Shown piece by piece: positions 52,715 to 63,318 of a stretch of 64,000 nucleotides of DNA. Positions within the stretch are counted from its first letter, which is position 1. Each line of letters starts with the position of its first letter. The notes beneath the pieces were generated by a model that did not search any database, had not been told where the DNA came from, and saw only the letters and a list, made by a program, of their open reading frames with translations. Source of the DNA: Pyropia yezoensis (lineage: Eukaryota; Rhodophyta; Bangiophyceae; Bangiales; Bangiaceae); the NCBI GenBank assembly GCA_009829735.1, contig CM020618.1:15420568-15484567 (forward strand), written 5' to 3'. The position numbers and the translations under genes were made by a program.

Positions 52715-53419
52715 CTGATGGGAGGGGAGGAACCGTTCATCGGCCCAAGGGAGGAGAGAGCGACAGGGGAGATAGCAAACAGCGGTCCAGAGGGACCAGA
52801 CCCAACACACAGCAGCGGGTGACGTGTTAGCCACTCCGCCGTCGGCCCAAGCAACAGTGACGGCCGCCGCGCACTCGCCTGCCCTGCCCAGAGCTGGCGG
52901 GTGCGGCGTGTCCAGGCGTACAGTACCTGCAGCGCCACGTGCGGCAGGCACAGCATCCGCCACCACTGGACGCCCACCCCCCTGGGGCTAGCCGCAGGCA
53001 GCAGCCGCTACCGCCGCGTGGGCCGAGCGCCCTCCCTCTGCATCCACTCTCCCCCCCCCCCGACCGGCCCGCGGGCGCCGCCCAGCCAGCCCCGCCGCCT
53101 CCCCCCCAAACAGGGCTGACGTGGCCGCCGCCGCGAGCCATCCCCGCACCGCCGTGCGAGCCGTCGGGCCGGCACGGCACATCCCCTCGGCCACGGTCAT
53201 GCCGCCGACTAGAGACCGCGGGCGATTGCCACAATTCCCCCCCCCCCCCCCCGCCTCCCTCCCCCCCCGCCCCCTCCTCGTGCAAGACCCCACAGCCCAG
53301 TCGCGGCTGCTCTGTCCCTCGCCAGCGACTGCAACCCCCGTCCACACCCACCACGGCTCAGCCTCCCGCCGCCACTAACACAACCCAACGTACCATGTTG
53401 GCCTACCGCAACCGCAGCT

Positions 53420-53451
<32 letters not shown>

Positions 53452-55228
53452 CAGCTACGGGCCGACCGCGACGCTCACGTCTCTGGGTCGAGGCCGCGTG
53501 GCCGACGTCCACCACCCCCCGCCTCGGCGGGGTGGCGGCCACAGCAAGCAGGCGGCGGGGGTGGCCAAGGCACGTGCCGCCAGCGCGAGCAACCAAGACC
53601 ACCCCCTCCGCACCCCCCCCCCCCAAGCACCCTCCGCGACGTCCCACCCCAGCACCCCGCCGTGACGGGCGCGCAGCACCGCGACCCCAGCCGACCCACA
53701 CCGCCGGCGGACCAGCCGGACCGACGCACGCGCCCCCCCCCTTCTTTTTGCGTCGCGGCCCCACACGTGGTGCCTCCGCCCCCCCCCCCCGAACGGCCAC
53801 ACGCCACGGCAGGCAGCGGCTCGCGCCTGCAGGGGGGCGCCGGGCGGCGGCCCTGGGTGCCTGCCCGTCAGCCAGCCGCCGCCCCCACCGCCACCACCAC
53901 TACCACCACCACCACCAACACCCGACGACACTGCCGCCGGCTGTCCACCCAGGTGGCGTCGTCCCCCCGCGGCCGGGGGGGGGGTGTCATGGCGGTACGG
54001 CAGGCGGGAGGGCGGGCGGGCAGGCTCACGGCCGTGCAGCCGCTTGCGTGGGGGCGGCGGCTGCCAGCGGCGGGGACGCAACGGAGCTGGCCCGGGATGC
54101 CCCTCCCCCCTCCCGCCCCCCACGACCAGGCACCCCCCCCCCTCAACCCGCCAGCCGCGGATGCTGCTGCGGCTTGCCGCTGGAGCTGCGGCGGCGGCTC
54201 CCGCCGTCGCTGCTGTCGCACACCCCCGCCGCGCCTCGGACGGCTGCCACCACGGCCGTCGGGGGGCGTGCATGTGGTGGATGGCAGCGGGCGCCCCCTC
54301 CGCCCCCCGGCCAGACGGCCAGGCACGACACCCAAAACGCAAGGCCCCCGAGAGTGGCAGCCCCCGTGCAGGCGCTGCCGTCGCTGTCCGTCCCCAACCC
54401 CCCCCCCCGAAAACCCCACCTTGGCCCATCCACACCCACCTATCCCCACCTAGACCCTCTCCGCCTCATTCCACCTCACTCTGCCAGACCCCGTCCCACC
54501 CCACACCCTCCCCCCCACGACCCCACCCCTCCCCGTCCAGACCATCCAGGAAACTCCGCCGCCAGGGCGGGCGGGCAAAGGGGGGGGTGGGGGGTGGCGC
54601 CGTAAGTGAGGAGGCTCTCCTCCCCCAACCCCCGTGCAAGAGCGAGGCGGTGCGCGGCCACCAAACCGGGGTGAGGGGGAGAAACGGCAGGGCCGCCGCC
54701 GCCCGGACAAGAAGGGGGCGGGGGAGGAGGAGAAGGGGGAGGGGGGCGGAGGGAGGGGGGAGGGAACACGCTGCCCGTTTTGGGGCCGCGACGCACAGCG
54801 CTCATGGGGGGGAGAATGGGTGGGAAAGGGGGTGCCTTGCATCCAGGCGCCGTGCCGGTGCTGCTGCAGGCCGGCCAGGCGAGGGGGTTGGGAGAGGAGG
54901 ACGGTGTCGGAGGTGGTGGACGCGGGACGGTATGCGCAAGCTTGCGGAGGCGAAAATTTCCCGCCCTTCCCAGCGAGATGTCATCAGAGACGCTCGTACT
55001 TGCGTACAACTGTACCAATTGTTGGCAAGTGATGACTTGACGGCCTCGTGGGGTGGATCAACGGCATCGTCGGGGAGCGACACTTCTGCCCTCCGACGCA
55101 TTGACATTGACGACACCGCGGGACCGAGTGGCTCGCTCGACCCTCCCACCTGTCGCCCCCAATCGAGCCGCTGCCCGCTGCTGCAGTGGTGGGAGTGCGG
55201 CTTCGGCAGCAGGTGCACCGCTTTCGGC
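52715..55228. other. GC-rich stretch without supportable gene
   Basis: Long frames on both strands (for example 52939-54453 plus, 53455-54435 minus) overlap in opposite and shifted phases and are Pro/Arg- or Gly-rich, the sign of composition, not coding. Homopolymer C and G runs are frequent (53239-53252, 55718-55741 lies further on). It should contain the longin 5' exon and the promoter of the cytochrome b5 gene. Confidence 0.45.
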
Positions 55229-56017
55229 ATGATGGGCGTGCCGGCTGCCCTCGCCCTGCTGCTGGTGCTGCTGACGGCTGCGCTCTTCTGGCGACGCCGG
55301 GCGGCGGCAGCCGGCGGCGGCGCCGGGGCATCGTCGCGCCCCTCGGCGGTGGGAGCTCCCGGGGGCGGCGGCGGCGGCGGGTCCGCTGGGGGAGGCGCCG
55401 CCGGCGCGCCCCTCCGCAAGGTCACCGCGGCGGAGCTGGCGCGCCACAACACGGAGCACGACGTGTGGCTGGCGATTGACGGGCGCGTCTATGACTTTTC
55501 CTCGTACATCGACCTCCACCCGGGGGGGCTGGCGCTGCTCAACAACGCGGGGGGGGATGCCACCGCGGGCTTTCATGGTGACCAGCACCCGCAGCGTGTG
55601 AATGATCTGGTGCGTGGGCTGCCGAGTGTGGGAGGGGCGGGTGTAGGGTGTGGGTGGGAGGGTGCGGGGTTCGGGCTGAGGGGGGGAGAGGGACCCGGCG
55701 TGACGGGGGGAGTTGAATGGGGGGGGGGGGGGGGGGGGGGACGACTGCTCGATGGGATGGGTGAGGGGGAGGGGGCGGGGGGGGGCTGCGCGATGAGGAG
55801 GTGAGGAGGGTGCGGGAGGGTCTGGTTGCCGGTTATGGTGTGGGGCGGCCGGGCGGCGCGTTCTCCTACTAACACGCTGCTGTGCCCGTCTTGAGGGGTG
55901 GAAACTGAAGAGCGGCTGCGCTCGCGTGCTTTCGCGTGTCGCGGGTTGGGGATGGGCGCCGCTCGGCCGGGGGGTTGGCAGATTATCGACTACCTGGTCG
56001 GGGAGCTGGTACCGTAG
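55229..56017 (+). CDS. Membrane-anchored cytochrome b5 (one intron)
   Basis: This is a small haem protein that passes electrons to desaturases and P450s at the ER. Exon 1 is 55229-55609 and exon 2 is 55982-56017, giving 138 residues. The start is the first of two adjacent ATGs. Residues 4-21 form an N-terminal membrane segment (PAALALLLVLLTAALFW), followed by a Gly/Ala linker. The b5 fold runs from about 61 to 135 with DLHPGG (His97) and GGDATAGFHGDQHPQRV (His120 the second axial ligand by alignment). The intron is inferred: donor ctg/GTGCGT, acceptor ggttggcAG/att. Splicing keeps phase and adds IIDYLVGELVP, a normal b5 end; without it the frame enters Gly-rich nonsense. The anchor is at the N-terminus, whereas microsomal b5 is C-anchored. 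Confidence 0.75.
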
Positions 56018-56692
56018 CTCGGGGCGGGGCGCGCGCGCCAGATGGGGGCACCGCCCGCCCACCGTTCGCCCTCACTTAGGCGGGGGGACCCTCAGATTGC
56101 GCGGCGCATCCCCCGCCGCCCGCTGCCCCGCCCTCTGGTCCGCAGCGGCGAGGGGACGGCGAGGGGGAGGAAGAGAGGAGGGAAGGGGGGGGGGGGTGGG
56201 GGGGAGGCGATGGGTGTATTGAATGGTCGCTGCGGGGGGGAGGGGTAGGGCGGCGCGGGGACGCCGCTGCGTACCCCCATGGCCGCCGCCGCGGGCCGCG
56301 CCTCACCCCACGGCGGGTGTGACCGGGACTGTCGTTGCACGGGGCGCACGGGAGGCGGGGGGGGACGGTGCCGGCAGCGTCGCCCGCCTGCGCATACCCG
56401 CACCGACGCAGGGCCGGTGGGGTCACTGTGCAAGAAAAGACACAACTGAAAGGATGAAAGTGAAGGACAAAACAACAAGAAAGGAATCACAACTCAAAAA
56501 GGATGGGTCACGCTTGCCCGGGCACGCAGCCGCCCCGTGCTCACCAGCGGGCTAGTCGAAAAAGAAACAGCTGCGGCGGCGTGACCCGACGGGGCAAGAG
56601 AGGGGGGCGTGTGCTCTGCTGCGCCACCGACCGGACGGAGGGCGTCCACCCCAACCCCGCCCCCCACCCCACCCCGTCCCCCCCCCCAGTCC
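56018..56692. other. Convergent spacer between cytochrome b5 and CYP51
   Basis: The 3' flanks of the two genes meet here. A purine-rich AT patch at 56440-56500 (AAGGATGAAAGTGAAGGAC) and a G-run near 56185 are the only features. No gene seen. Confidence 0.4.
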
Positions 56693-58288
56693 TTACGCCG
56701 CGCCAGCGGTCGCCCGCGGCACCCGGCGGCGGTAGCGCACGGTCGTGGCGCCCTTGGGCCCGACGACCATGGCGCCAAAGTCGGGCAGCGGCAGCGGCCC
56801 GACGGCGGTGAGCTCAAACGTGCGCAGCAGCACCGCCCAGATGGTTTTGACCTGCAGGTACGCAAAGCCTTCGCCCATGCACCCGTGGCGGCCGCCGCCA
56901 AAGCCGAGGTACGAGAACGGCGCCCGCCGGTCCTCCTCTCGGCCCGGTGCAAAGCGCTCGGGGTCCCACACGTCGGGGTTGTCAAACAGCTCGGGCAGGC
57001 GGCCCGACACCTGTGTAGACACCATCGCCACGTCACCGACGGGGATGGTGTACCCGCCAACGGGGCGGGGGGAGAGGACCTTGCGGAGGAGAAAGATGAG
57101 CGGCGGGTACATGCGGAGCGTCTCCTTCATCGCCCGATGCAGCACGTCCATGGCGCCGAGCGACGAGTACGTCAGCTCCTCCCCGTGCGACGCCCGCACG
57201 GCGTCCTGCTCGGCCAGCGCGGCGGCCAGCTGCGTCGGCGACCGCAGCAGCTCCAGCCCCGTCCACGTGGACGTGATGGACGAGGTGTGCTGGCCCGCAA
57301 AGAGCGCCGCCACCAGCATCCCCACCACCTCATTATCGTCCATGGCACGGCCGTCGCGGTAGCGGGACTCGAGGAGTGTCTGCAGCATGTCGTCCTCGGA
57401 AGGGGGCACCGCCTCCCCCGCCGCCCGTGCCGCGTCGGCCGCGCGGCGGGCCTTGATAATGGGGGTGTAGAGGGCACGGAGCTCCTCCCGCGCCGCATCC
57501 CGCCGCGCGTGGGCGGGCGTTGGCAGGTAGGGTGCGAGCACCGACAGCGGCTGCATGCCCTCGTCCAGGTCGTGGATGAGGCGGCTGACCTCCCCAAAGA
57601 GGTTCTCACGGATCTCGCGGCCCATCAGGCAGCGGCTGGCGGTGAGGATGATGAGCTGGGAGAGGGCCTCAAACAGCTCCACCTCCCCGTCGTCGGCCCA
57701 GGCGTCAAAAAACGCGACGCACTCCCCCACCATCATGGGCACGTACGTCTCGAGCATGTTGACCCGCAGGCTCAGCGACAGCAGCCGAAACTGCTGCAGC
57801 CGCACAGGCAGGGGCGCATCGTACACGACGCCCCGCCCAAAGACGGGCACGGAGAAGCGGTACACCTCGGTCTGGTCCAGCTGCTCGTCGGTGGCACGGA
57901 AAAAGGCGGCGTGCGGGGCGGCGCCAAGCAGGAAGGTCATCCGCTTGTGTGCAATGCGGATGGTAAAGACGCCGCCGCGGGCGGCGTGGCCGCGGCGGAC
58001 CAGCCCCAGCGGGTCCCGCATGAAGGCGACCACGTTGCCAACCAGCGGGAGGCCCTCGCTGTACATGGGCGGCGGCCCACCGCCGGCGGCGGCGCCATCC
58101 TTCGCGGCACCCCCCCCCGCCGCTGCGCCCGCCCCGCCGGCGGCGGGCGCCGCGGCGGCGGCCGCCTGGATGGCGGCGCCGACGGCAACGAGGACGGCCA
58201 GACCGGCAATGAGCAGCCAGCCGGCAGCGTCCGTGTCGCCAGCGAGCGCCGCGTCCACCAGTGCCCGCGCATGCGCCGGGATGTCCAT
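56693..58288 (-). CDS. Sterol 14-alpha demethylase, cytochrome P450 family 51
   Basis: A P450 that removes the 14-alpha methyl group in sterol synthesis at the ER. The 531-residue model starts at ATG 58286-58288 (context CCACCATGG), preferred to an upstream non-canonical start preceded by a poly-Pro run. Residues 10-45 hold an N-terminal membrane anchor (WLLIAGLAVLVAVG) and an Ala/Gly linker. CYP51 hallmarks are QTEVYRFSVPVFGRGVVYD, the I-helix FAGQHTSSITSTWTG (about 328-342), the ExxR motif KETLRMYPP, and the haem loop FGGGRHGCMGEGFAYLQ with the ligand Cys470. These signatures, especially GQHTSS and YxFxVPxFGxGVVYD, separate it from other P450s. It is intronless and convergent with a cytochrome b5, a known electron donor for CYP51 in other organisms. 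Confidence 0.93.
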   Translation of the reverse strand: MDIPAHARALVDAALAGDTDAAGWLLIAGLAVLVAVGAAIQAAAAAAPAAGGAGAAAGGGAAKDGAAAGGGPPPMYSEGLPLVGNVVAFMRDPLGLVRRGHAARGGVFTIRIAHKRMTFLLGAAPHAAFFRATDEQLDQTEVYRFSVPVFGRGVVYDAPLPVRLQQFRLLSLSLRVNMLETYVPMMVGECVAFFDAWADDGEVELFEALSQLIILTASRCLMGREIRENLFGEVSRLIHDLDEGMQPLSVLAPYLPTPAHARRDAAREELRALYTPIIKARRAADAARAAGEAVPPSEDDMLQTLLESRYRDGRAMDDNEVVGMLVAALFAGQHTSSITSTWTGLELLRSPTQLAAALAEQDAVRASHGEELTYSSLGAMDVLHRAMKETLRMYPPLIFLLRKVLSPRPVGGYTIPVGDVAMVSTQVSGRLPELFDNPDVWDPERFAPGREEDRRAPFSYLGFGGGRHGCMGEGFAYLQVKTIWAVLLRTFELTAVGPLPLPDFGAMVVGPKGATTVRYRRRVPRATAGAA

Positions 58289-58977
58289 GGTGGACAACCG
58301 GCGGGCGGCAAAATGGAGGAGAGGGGGGGTGTGGCCGCAAGCAACCGGACCAGGCGGGCGGGGGGAGGGGGGAGGCGGGGGGGGGGGGGGGGGGGGGGGC
58401 GTAGGGCTTGACCACAATGGCTACAGGGGAGCCGTCGGCGCGGTTCCCCCGCGGCAAAGCGCAGCGACCACAGACGTGGCACACAGCGACGGACGAACAG
58501 GGGGGGAGCGGGGAAGGGAGCCCGGGGAGAGGGCGGAGGGGGGGGGACGGGCGGCGCGTGGCGCCGTCCCAACGCACCGCGCCCGCGACGGCAGCGCGTG
58601 GCGATCCGCCTCGCCGCCCTCGCTGATCCACGTTTCGGGAGCGGGACAAAAGGCCCAAAAAGCAGGAGAAAAAAAAAAAGAGCAAAAACCGAGCCGCGCG
58701 GCCGTCTGCCGCCACGATTGGGGGAGCGTGCCCGCACAGGGGCGTCTCCCAGCCGTCCCTCCCCCGCGCCACTCCCACCCACACCCACCCCACACCTCCG
58801 TCGCTCCGTCGGGGGGTCTGCCCGTCCTGGCCGTGGCCCCTGTCGAGCCCGCCATCCCCGTCGCCTTTTCTACGGCGTCACGACCGCCCGCACCCACGGC
58901 GGTGGACGCCACCCCCCCCTTCCCCCGCTCCCCTCTCCTCGACCCCCCCGATAGACGTGTGGTCACCGGCGGGCTTT

Positions 58978-59009
<32 letters not shown>

Positions 59010-60108
59010 CCGTCCCGCCTTCCCCCTTCCTCCCGCCAACGGCGCTGCCGCGCTCCCCTCCGTCCCCCTCCCCCTCCCCACGCGACCACCCGTCCAGCCG
59101 CGTGGTGGCGGCAGGAGGGGGGCCGGGGGGCCGGGGCGGCGGCGGCCGCGGCACGCCTCCACGGGGGCGCGCCGCCACGTCGTTGCGGTCGCCACGACCG
59201 GCGCGCCGCCGCGGCGGGGGTGACGCCAGCAAGGGACCGGCGGGTCGTCGCTCCGACGGGAAGGGGGGGGGGGGGGGGGGGGTGATGCCCTTCCCGCCTT
59301 CCCTCCTCCCCCTTTCCCGCCCGCCCGCGACCGTGTCCATAACGTGGGAGTGTGCGCAGGGGGAGCGGCAGGGGGGAGGCGGGCGTGGGGAGTCGGAGCG
59401 GATGGGGGAGGTCAGAGGGGCCGCCCCTCGGGGCCGACCACGCGTGCGGGGTTTTGCCCACCTGCTCGTGGGCTGACTGGATTTTGAGGGTCGCGCGCCC
59501 CCGCCAGTGGTTGTGCCTCCACGCTCCCGCTGCACGCGCCGGGTGGGGAAGTGCGAGGCTCTGGTAGGCACGTCGCACAACGGCAGTCACTACAGTGGCG
59601 GGTCCCCCTACCCTGCACCCCCTTGCGGTAATGAAACGTCACAGGGAGGGCGCGGGCTGTATGCGCTTGCGCCCTCGGGGGCGCGGAGGGGGCGCCCGTC
59701 GTGGCGAGCGGGGGCGCCGCCGCCCCCTCTGCGCCCTTTCTGTGACGTCCGCTGCTCCCGGGAGGGGGTGGCGCGCCCCCCCCCGCGCATAGTCGCGGCG
59801 TGCGCCAAAGGGCGGAGGGGAGGGCGCCGACATCGTCGGCGGGCAGGCGGGGGGCGTATAAGAGCAGGGGTACGCGGGGCGCAGTCGAGCCCACCATTAG
59901 GGCCATCAGCAGCCGCCGCAGTCTCACAGCAGCCGCCGCCCCAAGCCTTCTACGCCCCTCCCCTCCCGCGCCAACCGTCGCTTTCACCCGCGGGTCCCAC
60001 CACCTCCTCCCTCCCTTCCACCCTCTCCCCTCCCTGCACTTTGTCTGTCCTTTGTCGCTCCCCCTCTGTCTTATTCCCCCCCTCCCCCCCCCCTCCTTTA
60101 TTCTCACA
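58289..60108. other. Intergenic, GC-rich, with the germin-like gene promoter
   Basis: Compositional frames run on both strands. There is a (GCC)n run at 58979-59008, an A-run at 58667-58678, G-runs at 58379-58400 and 59263-59282. A TATA-like GTATAAGAG lies at 59856-59864, about 250 bases before the germin-like start codon, followed by a pyrimidine-rich leader. This is the best promoter candidate in the right part of the window. Confidence 0.5.
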
Positions 60109-60744
60109 ATGGGCTTCCGCCGCTCCCTGTCAACCGCCGCTGCCGCCGCCGTCGTGACGGTGGCCCTGACCGCCGCGTGCCCAGCCGACGCGATTGTCCG
60201 GTCGCTGAGCTCTTTTGGCGCTAACACCCTCCGCGCGGCGGTCGCCGAGGAGGAGTTTTCGCTCAACCCGGCGATCCCCGCCAACATCCTGACCCTGCCG
60301 TTTGGGAGCCTCTCCCTCGGCACCGTCACCCAGTTCCCGGTCCTCGGCGGCGCCGACGTGCAGATGGCGTTTGTCAAGGTGTCCCTGCCTTCGGGGTCCA
60401 CCCTCCCCGCCCACCACCACCCGCGGGGTACGGAGATGGACTATGTGGTGAGTGGCGCCGTGAAGACGGGCATCGCGCAGGAGTTTGGGTCGGACCGGCC
60501 GGTTGTGAATGTGGTCGCGTCGGCCGGCCAGCTGTCGGTCGTCCCCGAGGGCCTCATCCACGCGCAGACGTGCGTGTCGCACGAGCCGTGTGTTTTCATC
60601 GCGACCTTCAACACGGCTGACCCGGGCACGGCGCTCTCTGGCAGCAGCGTCTGCGCCCTCACCGACGCGCAGGTGGCGCCGACGCTGGGCAACGGACTCG
60701 GCCCGCCCATGGCGCGGGCGTTTTGCAACGCGGGGGTGGTCTAG
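60109..60744 (+). CDS. Germin-like secreted cupin
   Basis: This is a 211-residue protein; the start is ATG 60109 (CACAATGGGC) after a long CT-rich leader. Residues 1-28 form a signal peptide (MGFRRSLSTAAAAAVVTVAL then TAACPADA). The cupin barrel carries motif 1, AHHHPRGTEMDYVVSG (His102, His104, Glu109), and motif 2, GQLSVVPEGLIHAQTC (His151), the usual manganese ligands of germin-like proteins. Germins act in the extracellular matrix, some as oxalate oxidase or superoxide dismutase; which reaction applies here cannot be told. The length is normal for the family. A paralogue lies on the opposite strand at the right edge (63796-64000). Confidence 0.9.
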   Translation: MGFRRSLSTAAAAAVVTVALTAACPADAIVRSLSSFGANTLRAAVAEEEFSLNPAIPANILTLPFGSLSLGTVTQFPVLGGADVQMAFVKVSLPSGSTLPAHHHPRGTEMDYVVSGAVKTGIAQEFGSDRPVVNVVASAGQLSVVPEGLIHAQTCVSHEPCVFIATFNTADPGTALSGSSVCALTDAQVAPTLGNGLGPPMARAFCNAGVV

Positions 60745-61335
60745 AGGGTGGTGAAGGCGCGGACATCCCTTCACGGGGAGCCGCTGTTTGGGGGGTCGAG
60801 CGGCGATGACGGCAAGCAGCCCTGTTGTACATAGCGGAGGTAGGGGTGCCAGCCACGTGGAGAGTGACCTTCTGAGTTTCGTGGCTTTTGACCTTTTGGA
60901 TTTTCGTGGCTCGTGATCGTTTGATACTTGTGGCCTACCAGATCATTTTCAAACGCTGATCATGTGCCAAACACGCATGTACTGTACAGTACTTTTTATC
61001 GCCCATTTTCACCGACGAGGCAGCCCAACCTTCGAAGTCCGTGACACTTGGCGCTGTGCGCCGCCGTCGTCCCCGCGCTTCGGACGCCCTACGTACTCTA
61101 CCGCGACGGCCTTCGCCTCTGTCCAGCTGGTCACTCGGCCATTCTTCGTTCTTGGGCTGCTCCCGGCCGCTGGTCTCCACTGAATTTTGCTGCCGCCTTC
61201 ACGCTGTCCGCTCGGCCCACCCCCCTCCCCTCCCTTTCTTTACCCTCCTGACTGCCTCGCCCTGCCACCGCCCCCCGCCTTTTCGGCCTTCCCTCCTGAC
61301 CACCCTCCTCCGTCCGTTCCCTTCTCCCCTTGACA
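60745..61335. other. Intergenic region before the TOE1-like gene
   Basis: An AT-richer patch at 60860-61010 includes a repeated TTTTCGTGGCT/TTTCGTGGCTTTTGACC phrase and TGTACTGTACAGTACTTTTTATCG (about 60977-61000). A CT-rich leader precedes ATG 61336. No gene is supported. Confidence 0.4.
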
Positions 61336-63318
61336 ATGGCTGCTCTCCCTGACGAGGAACCGCCCCCCCGCGTCCTTCGGGTCACCCGGTCCAACGCGTC
61401 CGCCGGCTGGGCGGCCCTAGCCGCCGCGCTCGACGACGCCGCCCGCGTGCCCGGCGCGTACGTGGCGGTGGACACAGAGTTTACGGGCCTCGGTGCGACC
61501 GACGGCGCCGCGGCGCGGTCGGAAGCGCTCGACGCCCGCTATGCATGGCTGGTGGCCCTCGCCGCCACGCGGGCGGTCACGTCGCTGGGTGTGGCGGTGT
61601 TTAAGCCACACGCGCCGGACGGCGGGGCCACCGGACGTGGCGGCGGTGGCGGCGGTGGCGGCGGTGGCGGTGGTGGCGGCGGTGGCGGCGGTGGCGGCGG
61701 TGGCGGCGGTGGCGGGGTAGTGCCCGCGCCAGACGGGGCGACGCCTGTCCTTTCTAGTGGCAAGCCAGAGGCGGTGGCGGGGGCGCCTGGGGGTGCGGCC
61801 GCGCCCGCCGCGAGCGCCGCTGCCAACGGGGCCGCCACCCCCGCCGGGGGGGCGGGCGGGACGCCCCCAGCTGCAGCAGCCACCCCATCCCCATCCCCCG
61901 CAGCGGCCGGGGCCGTGGCGGCGGCGGCCACCCCCCCTTTCCCCGCAGACGGCGCGGCCGCCCCCCCTGCGGAGGACAGGCCCCCCCTTCCCACCCGTTA
62001 CACCGTCACCGCGTTTGACTTTCTTCTCCTCTGTGGCCGGGACTTTGTCATCACCCCTTCGGCCGGCACCTTCCTGGCCCGTCACGCGTTTGACTGGAAC
62101 GCCATGTTCACTGAGGGCATCCCGTATGAGCGCGCCGCGTCGGTACCGGTCAAGGCGGGCTCGCCAGCCGCCGCAGCCGCCGTGCCGGCCAAGGCGGGCC
62201 AGGCGGCGGGTGCCACCCCTGGTGCGGCCCCCGGTGGCGGGCTCTCGCGTGCACAGCAAAAGAAGCGCAGGCGGGCGGCGGCTAACGCAGAGCTCCTCGG
62301 CCTGGCCGCGTCGCCGGCGGGGGCGACGCCACCCGCTGCGGCGGCGGCCGCCGCTGCCAATGGCGGCGGCGCGCCCCAGTGGGAGTGGTCCCCCTGGCCC
62401 GGTGGGCTGCTCCACCGCCTGAGTCGCGCGCCCGGCCTGCCGCTCGTCACCCACAATGGGCTGGCGGACCTGGCCCTCCTGTACGGCGCCTTTCACGGGC
62501 CCCTCCCGCCGACCGTGTCGGGCTTTTGTGCCGCCCTGGGCGCCGTGACGGCCGGGGTGTACGACACCAAGGTGGTGGCCGAATCGGTGGGCGGCCAGCG
62601 GCTCACCTCCCTTGGCTACCTCTATGCCAAGTGTGGACGCCTGTGTGGGCGGGGCGGTGCGGGCGGGGGGCTCCTGGTTCCCCGCCCACCCGACGCTGCC
62701 GCCGTCGTGGACGCGGCAGACGCGCTGGCCCCCGCGGGCGCCGCCCACGGGGGCGGGGGCGGCCCCCCCTCCCCACCCGCGTCGCGGGTGCTGTGTGAGC
62801 AGTTTGCGGCGCGGGGCTACTGTTCCATCACCGGCTGCAGCCTTCTGCACGACATTGCGGCCGTGTTGGACCGGGAGGAGGCAGACGCCGCGGCGGGCGC
62901 GGCGGGCGAGTGGGCGCCCGACCGCCGACAGGCGGCGGGGGAGCAGCGCCGGGTGGCGGCGGCGGCGGCGGCGCTTGCGCTCTCAGAAGCCGCAACCGCG
63001 GCGGCATCGGCAGAGGGGGCGGGGGGAGGGCGGGTGGGCCACAAGCGCCCGCGCGAGGCGGAAGCGGCCGACGCCGCCACGGCGGAAGTGTCGGCCCCGC
63101 CCACTTCCGCTGCCGCCGCCGCCGCCGCCGCCACTGGCGGGGCCGCCCCCACGGACGCAGCGCACGCAGCTGGCTATGATGCCTACATGACTGGGTACGT
63201 GTTTGGCGCCCTCCGGCGGGTGGTGGGCGACGGCGTGGGAGGGTGTGTGGACAAGGTCAATGTGGTCCGCCGGGCGGCGCCGTTGCTGGTGGGCCGCAGC
63301 AAGTATGGCGCGGGATGA
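61336..63318 (+). CDS. TOE1-like DEDD (CAF1/PARN-type) nuclease with CCCH zinc finger
   Basis: A 3'-exonuclease of the CAF1/PARN family. The combination with a CCCH finger points to TOE1, a nuclear enzyme that trims 3' ends of small nuclear RNAs. The start is ATG 61336 (GACAATGGC). Catalytic motifs are VDTEFTGL (Asp46, Glu48), an HNGLADL-LLYGAFHGPLP segment (about 372-388) with YDTK, and HAAGYDAYMTGYVFG near 610-625, which provides the last His/Asp. FLARHAFDWNAMFTEGIPYE is also typical. The zinc finger C-x8-C-x4-C-x3-H (486-505) sits before the last motif as in TOE1. KRPREAE near 572 is a possible nuclear signal. Unusual insertions split the nuclease: a Gly run from GGC/GGT repeats plus an Ala/Pro-rich segment (about 100-215), and Ala-rich stretches. 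Hence 660 residues against about 500 in animals. Confidence 0.88.
   Translation: MAALPDEEPPPRVLRVTRSNASAGWAALAAALDDAARVPGAYVAVDTEFTGLGATDGAAARSEALDARYAWLVALAATRAVTSLGVAVFKPHAPDGGATGRGGGGGGGGGGGGGGGGGGGGGGGGGGVVPAPDGATPVLSSGKPEAVAGAPGGAAAPAASAAANGAATPAGGAGGTPPAAAATPSPSPAAAGAVAAAATPPFPADGAAAPPAEDRPPLPTRYTVTAFDFLLLCGRDFVITPSAGTFLARHAFDWNAMFTEGIPYERAASVPVKAGSPAAAAAVPAKAGQAAGATPGAAPGGGLSRAQQKKRRRAAANAELLGLAASPAGATPPAAAAAAAANGGGAPQWEWSPWPGGLLHRLSRAPGLPLVTHNGLADLALLYGAFHGPLPPTVSGFCAALGAVTAGVYDTKVVAESVGGQRLTSLGYLYAKCGRLCGRGGAGGGLLVPRPPDAAAVVDAADALAPAGAAHGGGGGPPSPPASRVLCEQFAARGYCSITGCSLLHDIAAVLDREEADAAAGAAGEWAPDRRQAAGEQRRVAAAAAALALSEAATAAASAEGAGGGRVGHKRPREAEAADAATAEVSAPPTSAAAAAAAATGGAAPTDAAHAAGYDAYMTGYVFGALRRVVGDGVGGCVDKVNVVRRAAPLLVGRSKYGAG
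61637..61715. repeat. (GGC/GGT)n repeat encoding poly-glycine in the TOE1-like gene
   Basis: About 26 consecutive GGC/GGT triplets in frame, giving an uninterrupted glycine run. It is likely to vary in length between individuals. Confidence 0.95.

Noticed and set aside
52939..55204. Large Pro/Arg-rich frames (504, 357, 606 codons)
   Set aside because: Overlapping low-complexity frames in different phases and on both strands. Only the last part of the 606-codon frame, from ATG 55229, is supported by the b5 domain.
58421..59590. 389-codon minus-strand frame and 576-codon plus-strand frame upstream of or over CYP51
   Set aside because: Compositional frames with homopolymer-derived residues and no motif; the plus frames across 56609-59285 are shadows of CYP51.
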